NCBI GenBank assembly: GCA_044230315.1 | Contig: JBGARJ010000002.1 | Location: forward strand, 186,001 to 250,000 | DNA from: M3007 sp044230315 | Lineage (GTDB): Bacteria; Bacteroidota; Bacteroidia; Chitinophagales; Saprospiraceae | DNA length: 64,000 nucleotides | Direction: 5' to 3' | Shown: positions 58,974-64,000 of the stretch, piece after piece | How the letters are laid out: each line of letters begins with the position of its first letter | Numbering within the stretch: position 1 is the stretch's first letter | The notes under the pieces: generated by a model | Databases searched by the model: none | Told to the model about the DNA's origin: nothing | The model's input: only the letters and a program-made list of their open reading frames with translations | Program-made: the position numbers and the translations under genes

Positions 58974-61900
58974 TTACCCCGGCGTTGCCTCCAATGCCCC
59001 CGTTTTAGCGGAGCGCCCCGAACGCAGGTACCAGCGATGCCGCCAGAATGCCAGCAGGCTAATGGTTATTAACGTCATAACGGAATAGTAAACGAAGGGC
59101 GGCACCGGCACCGGATCGCCGGCCGCATAGGAATGCAAACCGGAGAGATAGTAGTTTACGCCAAAATAGGTCATCATTACAGTAGCCCATCCGAATAAGG
59201 TGGCTACATTAAAGGCGTAGAAACCGCGCAACCCCGGAATAAAACGCATGTGCAGGATGAACGAATAGACCAGTATGGTGACCAGCGCCCAGGTTTCTTT
59301 GGCATCCCAACCCCAATAGCGCCCCCAGGATTCGTTGGCCCACACCCCGCCCAGGTACGTCCCGATACTGATCATAAACAGCCCGCCGATAAGTGTCATT
59401 TCGCTGGTGTAGCTCAATTCTTTGATGATGCGGTAGACATTCTCCTTGTTCCTGTTATTGGCGAAGATCATAAAGATCAGGTTCAATACGCCGATAATAG
59501 CGCCCAACACCAGGAATCCATAACTTCCCGCTTCGAGCGAAACGTGAATTGTCAGCCAATACGATTTCAACACCGGCACCAGGGGTGTGATTTCGGGGTC
59601 GAGCCAGCTCATGCCGGATACCATCAGAATAGTGGCCGACAACACGGAGGTGGCCGCGAGTCCGCCCATCGATTTTCTGGAGAAAATAAGTCCCGCCAGA
59701 ACGGTCGTCCAGCCGATATAGATCATAGACTCGTAACCGTTGCTCCATGGCGCCCGCTCGGAAACATACCAGCGCAGGCCCAGGCCCAGGGTGTGCATCA
59801 AAAATCCGAATGCCAGGGCGCCAAAGGCGATCTTAAACGCCAGGTTGAGCCGGAGTTTGGGCTTGAAAACCGAGGTGAACAGCAAACCCAGGAATACCAA
59901 TCCCAGGAGCCCGTAGACCATACTCAGGCGGTTGAAAATATTGAGTTTGTTGAGCAGCAATTCCGCATTCAATTGTGAAGCCGACGGTAAAATAGAGCCG
60001 CCGTATTGTTTTTGATAATGGTCCAATTCATCAACCAGCCGGTTGGCCAGGCTCCAGTCGTTATCGTGGAGGGCCTTTTGAAGGGTCATGATATAGGCCG
60101 GGTAAAATTTTTCATAAAAAGGGTTTGCTGCGGTTATTTCATGTTGGTGGCCGACTTCCGGCGGCGATTGCCAGGTATTGGTCGCGTCGCCGGGCACGGG
60201 GAAGGCTTTCATGAACTTGCCCGAAAAAACCATGCTGCAGATGTTCACTTTTTCATCCAGCTTCATGATCTCTTTTTCGAAAACACCCCTGTCCCGCGGC
60301 TGAATATTATAAGCATTTCGCGCTTGCTCCTTCAGTTTGTATTGGCCGGTTTCATCAAAAAAATCATTGTAGGAAGCAAGGTCGCCGTTGATTTGAATGA
60401 GTTTCCGGATTTCTTCGTGTTTGCCCAGTTTAATGATCGGAACGTTGTACCAATCTTCCGGATAGGTAGACATGCCGAGGATGATTTGGTCGGCTGTTTG
60501 CCCGTACAAATCTTCTTTCCGGGCGAGTTTCCGGAGGATCTCATTGGTGAAAGTGTTCATTGGTTTTAGCCTCCCCTTGTAATCCTGGACCAGCACACGA
60601 CCGAAGCGGGCGGCGTGTTCTTTATTGATCACATGCCCGGGCATAGTATGGGGTTCGGCCATCGCGGCAGGCGAATTTAATATCCAACCGCCGGTGAGCA
60701 GCAGGATAAGCACTTTTGTGGACAGGCGCATGCGTTTTATATTGTTGGATAATTGAAGGAAGCGGCTTTTGGGGTCAAAGAAGGTCAGCAACATGCCGAT
60801 AGTCAGCAGGATATAACCCAGATAGGAGATCCGGGTCCCCCACATGTCGTGGTTGACGCTCAGGTAGGTGCCTAACTCGTCCTGATCATACGACGATTGA
60901 AAGAACCGGTAACCGCCATAGTTCAGAATATGGTTCATATAAATGCGTTGGTTTCGTTTGAGGTTGCTTCCCGGATCGATCAGCGTCACTTCGCTTGCAT
61001 AGGAAGAAGCATTTTCAGTGCCGGGGTATTTTTCCATGATAAAATCATTCAACTGGATGGCGAAGGGCAGTTTCACCTGTTTGGCGCCATACGCAATTGC
61101 CATACTGGTGTTGCCCAGGTTGACCACCTGCGGCTGGCCCTCCACGCCCTGGCTGCCGACGACAAATACTTGTTTTTCTGTACCATTGGAGCGGATTTTT
61201 AGGTCCAGACCTGCCTTGCTGGAATTGGCCATTTTGGCCGAGGATGAAATCAGATCGACTCTTGCTTTGGGTTTGAAATCGCCGAAAACGAACCGCTCCT
61301 GTCCGTTGGTATACAGGCTGCGCAGCATGAGAGGGTGTTCAATCCCCGGCGCGAGGGTGTCCGTTTTTTGCGTGGCCATTACGGTTTGAGTAAAAGCAGT
61401 GTTGGATTTGAAGGTCAAATTCTTGTTTTCGTATCGAATATTGAAAGCAGCAGGGTCTTCGGCGTTGCCAAAATTGAATATCGTGCCATAGATATTCGTC
61501 TTTACGCCATACGGCACAGGGAATTCCTCCCGGCCATTCGCGCCGCCGATCACCACTTTGACCACCGGAACGCCATTCGCGTCGTCTTCCACAATAGTTT
61601 CTTTTGGGTTGGGCATAAAGTTGGTCACTTCGACTTCAATATCCTCGGCGCCCAGGCGATAGCGTTTTTTCAGGTGGTTGTTGCCCAATGTAGCGAAAAG
61701 AACGGGCTCGTCGAAGCGATAACGCTTGCCTTGCTGGATGGCTTCAAACTGTAAATAGGTCTCCGACGACAAGAACGAATTAGAGGCCTCGCCTTCACGA
61801 ATGCCCATCATGCCTTCGCTACCAAAGTAGCGCGTAGCCCCGGCGCCCAGAAGAATGACGAGCATGGCCGCGTGGAACGTGAGTATCGTCCATTTTTTCT

Positions 61901-62126
61901 GCTGGAACATCCGGTACCGTAAAATATTGGCAATGAGGGTGATGCCGAATAACGCCAGCAGTAATTCAAACCATCCCGTTTTGAAGATTATTTTCTGTGC
62001 TGAACTCGTACCGAAATCGTTTTCAATAAAGGTGGCGGTGCCAATGGACGCCGCCAGCAAAATCAGGTAAAGCCCGGCGGCAGAAGTGGAGAACAGCGTG
62101 TTGTAAATTTTTTTCAGGATGCGCAT
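58974..62126 (-). CDS. ccsBA: Fused cytochrome c maturation protein ResB-CcsA (CcsBA)
   Basis: ATG 62126 begins MRILKKIYNTLFS, better than 62174. The product has 1050 residues. The N-terminal ResB-like part has membrane helices near 15-30, 45-70 and 80-100, a large periplasmic region, and another helix near residue 445. A second periplasmic stretch (about 490-730) follows. The C-terminal CcsA part has about eight helices, with LRWYVSERAPWSNGYES and the heme-handling WWD motif ESWGRYWGWDAKETWAL. System II synthetases carry heme out and attach it to CXXCH apocytochromes. Placement behind 148 CXXCH sites fits a dedicated or main maturase. It is convergent with the cytochrome locus. Confidence 0.95.
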   Translation of the reverse strand: MRILKKIYNTLFSTSAAGLYLILLAASIGTATFIENDFGTSSAQKIIFKTGWFELLLALFGITLIANILRYRMFQQKKWTILTFHAAMLVILLGAGATRYFGSEGMMGIREGEASNSFLSSETYLQFEAIQQGKRYRFDEPVLFATLGNNHLKKRYRLGAEDIEVEVTNFMPNPKETIVEDDANGVPVVKVVIGGANGREEFPVPYGVKTNIYGTIFNFGNAEDPAAFNIRYENKNLTFKSNTAFTQTVMATQKTDTLAPGIEHPLMLRSLYTNGQERFVFGDFKPKARVDLISSSAKMANSSKAGLDLKIRSNGTEKQVFVVGSQGVEGQPQVVNLGNTSMAIAYGAKQVKLPFAIQLNDFIMEKYPGTENASSYASEVTLIDPGSNLKRNQRIYMNHILNYGGYRFFQSSYDQDELGTYLSVNHDMWGTRISYLGYILLTIGMLLTFFDPKSRFLQLSNNIKRMRLSTKVLILLLTGGWILNSPAAMAEPHTMPGHVINKEHAARFGRVLVQDYKGRLKPMNTFTNEILRKLARKEDLYGQTADQIILGMSTYPEDWYNVPIIKLGKHEEIRKLIQINGDLASYNDFFDETGQYKLKEQARNAYNIQPRDRGVFEKEIMKLDEKVNICSMVFSGKFMKAFPVPGDATNTWQSPPEVGHQHEITAANPFYEKFYPAYIMTLQKALHDNDWSLANRLVDELDHYQKQYGGSILPSASQLNAELLLNKLNIFNRLSMVYGLLGLVFLGLLFTSVFKPKLRLNLAFKIAFGALAFGFLMHTLGLGLRWYVSERAPWSNGYESMIYIGWTTVLAGLIFSRKSMGGLAATSVLSATILMVSGMSWLDPEITPLVPVLKSYWLTIHVSLEAGSYGFLVLGAIIGVLNLIFMIFANNRNKENVYRIIKELSYTSEMTLIGGLFMISIGTYLGGVWANESWGRYWGWDAKETWALVTILVYSFILHMRFIPGLRGFYAFNVATLFGWATVMMTYFGVNYYLSGLHSYAAGDPVPVPPFVYYSVMTLITISLLAFWRHRWYLRSGRSAKTGALEATPG

Positions 62127-62250
62127 ACAGAAATTCACTTGAACTAAAAAAATTGAAGCATCAATTGAGGACAATTGAACGCTTCATACAGGGAGTACTT
62201 CCTTACCATCTAATTTTTTAGGAAAATGGCGGGAACCATTGAAGATTATT

Positions 62251-62411
62251 AGAACATGTTTGGATTTTCGTGCTGAGGCGAAAATGGAAAAATTTAATTT
62301 CAGGCAAGGCAAATTTTGCAGGCATACGCGGGCAATCCGCCGAAAAATTTAATGCAGCATGAAATTAAATTTTCTATTTACAGCCCAGCGATGAAATTCC
62401 AAGCATGTTCT
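62251..62411. repeat. MITE-like palindromic repeat, copy 4 (161 bp)
   Basis: It has the same ends and interior as copy 3, with a few substitutions (for example AAGCATG for AAACATG at the right end). It lies in the intergenic region between ccsBA and hypF. Confidence 0.9.
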
Positions 62412-62804
62412 TAACCAGATTGTTTTACGCTTTCAATGCGCCAGCACAAATTTACTCAATTCCATGAATGTCCGGCCCAAAACGGCGAATTATTGCGGTT
62501 AAATATGGGGCATTAACCGAAACGATGTTTATTGAAAAATAATACAGCGCCCGCCTCATTTTCATAGGAAATTTTTCACTATACAAACGGGCTGCATTGA
62601 GATAGTTTTAAAAAATCCATGGGATAGATACATTTTACAACCTGATGGCCCGAAGCTCCATTTTACGAGGATGAAAGTCACTGAAATAATGTGCTCGTAG
62701 CCGCATAATCCACTGACTTTTTGATCAAGATTATCTTTCGAAGCATTAATGCAGGCCAGTTTATAGCCTTTGCCGGGTGAACGTGCTCATACCCGACCGT
62801 TTTT
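62412..62804. other. Intergenic region before hypF
   Basis: About 390 bp, AT-rich, without a convincing gene, RNA or hairpin. Only the hypF promoter at its right end is recognisable. Confidence 0.5.
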
Positions 62805-62812
62805 TACCTTTG
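62805..62812 (+). promoter_or_regulatory. Promoter -7 element of hypF
   Basis: TACCTTTG, an exact TAnnTTTG, lies 17 bp before the ATG at 62830. A purine stretch AGGAG (62818-62822) precedes the ATG, a rare Shine-Dalgarno-like site in this window. Confidence 0.6.
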
Positions 62813-62829
62813 CTTTTAGGAGATCAACC

Positions 62830-64000
62830 ATGCCAATCGCATCTACGCATACCTATCACCTTCACGTTGCCGGCCAGGTACAGGGAGTGGGCTTCCGGCC
62901 CTTTGTCTGGCGTTTGGCGCGGGCGCACGGCCTGCTGGGTTGGGTCAACAACACGACCGACGGGGTACATGTGGTGTTCAATGCAACAGCGAGCCAGGCT
63001 ACTGCATTTACAGATGCTTTGCTCCGGGAAGCGCCCGAATTGGCGCGCATAACGGCCCATGAGTTGGAAACAATTGAATGGCAGGAGTTTACAGATTTTA
63101 GTATCGTTCACAGCACGGCCGATGCACCGCCGAATTTGCTTCTTTCACCCGATTTCGGCTTGTGTGCCGACTGTCGCCGGGAGCTCCACGATCCTTCCAA
63201 CCGCCGTTGGGGGTATCCGTTTATCACCTGCACGAACTGCGGACCGCGGTTCTCAATCGTTACCGGCCTGCCGTACGACCGGGAGCGCACCACCATGCAT
63301 CCCTTCGTTCAATGCCCCGAGTGTCAGGCTGAATATGACGACCCGGCCAACCGGCGCTATTTTTCCCAAACCAACTCCTGCTCAGTCTGCGGCCTGCAAC
63401 TCCAATTGCTGGATGCCGCTGGGACAGAGATTTCGGCGCCGCTCCAGACGGCCCTGGCCTGGATGCTCGAGGGTAAAATCCTGGCAGTTAAGGGTATCGG
63501 CGGCTATCTGTTGCTTTGTGATGCTACGAATTCGATGGCGATTGCCTTGCTACGCCAACGCAAACGGCGGCCCACCAAACCGTTTGCATTGTTGTATGCT
63601 TCAATAGAACAGGTAGAAGGGGATGCTGAACTGCATGCCGATGAACTGGCGCAACTGCAAAGCCCGGCTGCGCCCATTGTACTCCTGCACCGCCGCGGGG
63701 TGCCGGTTTCGGGGTTGTGCAGCGAAGCGGTAGCCCCCGGGCTCGACCAAATTGGGGTCATGCTGCCATATGCCCCGCTTTTGGAGGTCCTGGCGCATGG
63801 CATGGGACGCCCATTGGTGGCCACCAGCGGCAACATCAGCGGCTCGCCGATCATTTTTGAAGACAAAAAAGCCTTGCAGGCACTCGTTCCAATAGCCGAC
63901 GGCATCCTTCGGCACAACCGCGATATTGCTGTCCCCCAGGATGATAGCGTGGTGCGCAGGAGCCCTGGCCATCGCCAGCAAATTGTATTGCGGCGTTCGC
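62830..64000 (+). CDS. hypF: Carbamoyltransferase HypF, N-terminal half
   Basis: The frame is open from ATG 62830 to the window end (390 codons), so the gene is cut by the edge. The order is the HypF order: acylphosphatase-like domain with VQGVGFRPFVWRLA (residues 14-27), two Cys4 zinc fingers (CADC..CTNCG and CPEC..CSVCG, residues about 110-190), then a YrdC-like domain (EGKILAVKGIGGYLLLCDA, RPTKPFAL, TSGNISG). HypF makes the carbamoyl-adenylate and thiocarbamate precursor of the cyanide ligands in [NiFe]-hydrogenases. Other hyp or hydrogenase genes would be expected beyond the edge. Confidence 0.95.
   Translation, partial: MPIASTHTYHLHVAGQVQGVGFRPFVWRLARAHGLLGWVNNTTDGVHVVFNATASQATAFTDALLREAPELARITAHELETIEWQEFTDFSIVHSTADAPPNLLLSPDFGLCADCRRELHDPSNRRWGYPFITCTNCGPRFSIVTGLPYDRERTTMHPFVQCPECQAEYDDPANRRYFSQTNSCSVCGLQLQLLDAAGTEISAPLQTALAWMLEGKILAVKGIGGYLLLCDATNSMAIALLRQRKRRPTKPFALLYASIEQVEGDAELHADELAQLQSPAAPIVLLHRRGVPVSGLCSEAVAPGLDQIGVMLPYAPLLEVLAHGMGRPLVATSGNISGSPIIFEDKKALQALVPIADGILRHNRDIAVPQDDSVVRRSPGHRQQIVLRRS

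Noticed and set aside
20177..62411. Palindromic repeats as integron attC sites
   Set aside because: No integrase gene and no cassette-like arrangement. The ends carry AGAACATG rather than attC core sites, and copies are 5-22 kb apart between unrelated genes.

Overview
The window reads as chromosomal DNA of a Bacteroidota, most like the Saprospiraceae/Chitinophagales side of the phylum. The reasons are type IX secretion (T9SS) C-terminal sorting domains, SprB repeats, promoters of the TTTG-N19-21-TAnnTTTG type, almost no Shine-Dalgarno sites, a fused ResB-CcsA cytochrome c maturase, a head-GIN/DUF2807 protein and an ABC permease-M1 peptidase fusion. Base composition is moderately GC-rich. No tRNA, rRNA or CRISPR array was seen.

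Layout. 1-6.7 kb: end of a methylmalonyl-CoA mutase subunit, a large SprB-repeat T9SS protein, and radA. 7-14.7 kb: nitrogen assimilation (amt, gltB, gltD). 14.7-16.2 kb: an IS3-type element inserted in a 7-bp tandem repeat array. 16.2-20.1 kb: small lipoprotein, vWA protein, T9SS protein, and a 28-codon ORF with its own terminator. 20.5-23.1 kb: a SIR2-STAND-TPR protein resembling single-gene antiphage sensors. 23.2-28.2 kb: ABC ATPase, permease-aminopeptidase fusion, DUF2177 protein. 28.2-29.8 kb: an Ile-rich leader peptide with terminator but no operon behind it, then a second insertion sequence with a frameshifted transposase. 29.9-34.2 kb: OmpH/Skp-like protein, disrupted hutH, lipoprotein, disrupted recF. 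34.6-42.5 kb: housekeeping and small-metabolism genes, and a TetR regulator with a visible operator.

The most unusual region is 42.7-58.9 kb, a single-direction set of seven genes behind a consensus promoter. It encodes a membrane cytochrome b-like protein, a membrane-anchored ferredoxin-flavoprotein whose FAD motifs look permuted, three secreted multiheme c-type cytochromes with 23, 37 and 88 CXXCH motifs (148 in total), an outer-membrane beta-barrel protein and an OB-fold-like lipoprotein. A fused cytochrome c maturase (CcsBA) lies convergently behind them. The 88-motif protein is an expanded paralogue of its 37-motif neighbour: both share the same end and middle modules and differ only in the number of 3-heme units (21 against 4). 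I infer a trans-periplasmic or trans-outer-membrane electron conduit; its donor, acceptor and direction cannot be read from sequence. A hydrogenase-maturation gene (hypF) starts at the right edge.

Four copies of a 152-161 bp palindromic MITE-like repeat are scattered at 20.2, 34.2, 39.8 and 62.3 kb. Two of them abut or supply stop codons. Several CDS starts below are moved downstream of the longest open frame where a signal peptide, a conserved N-terminus or a promoter argues for it.
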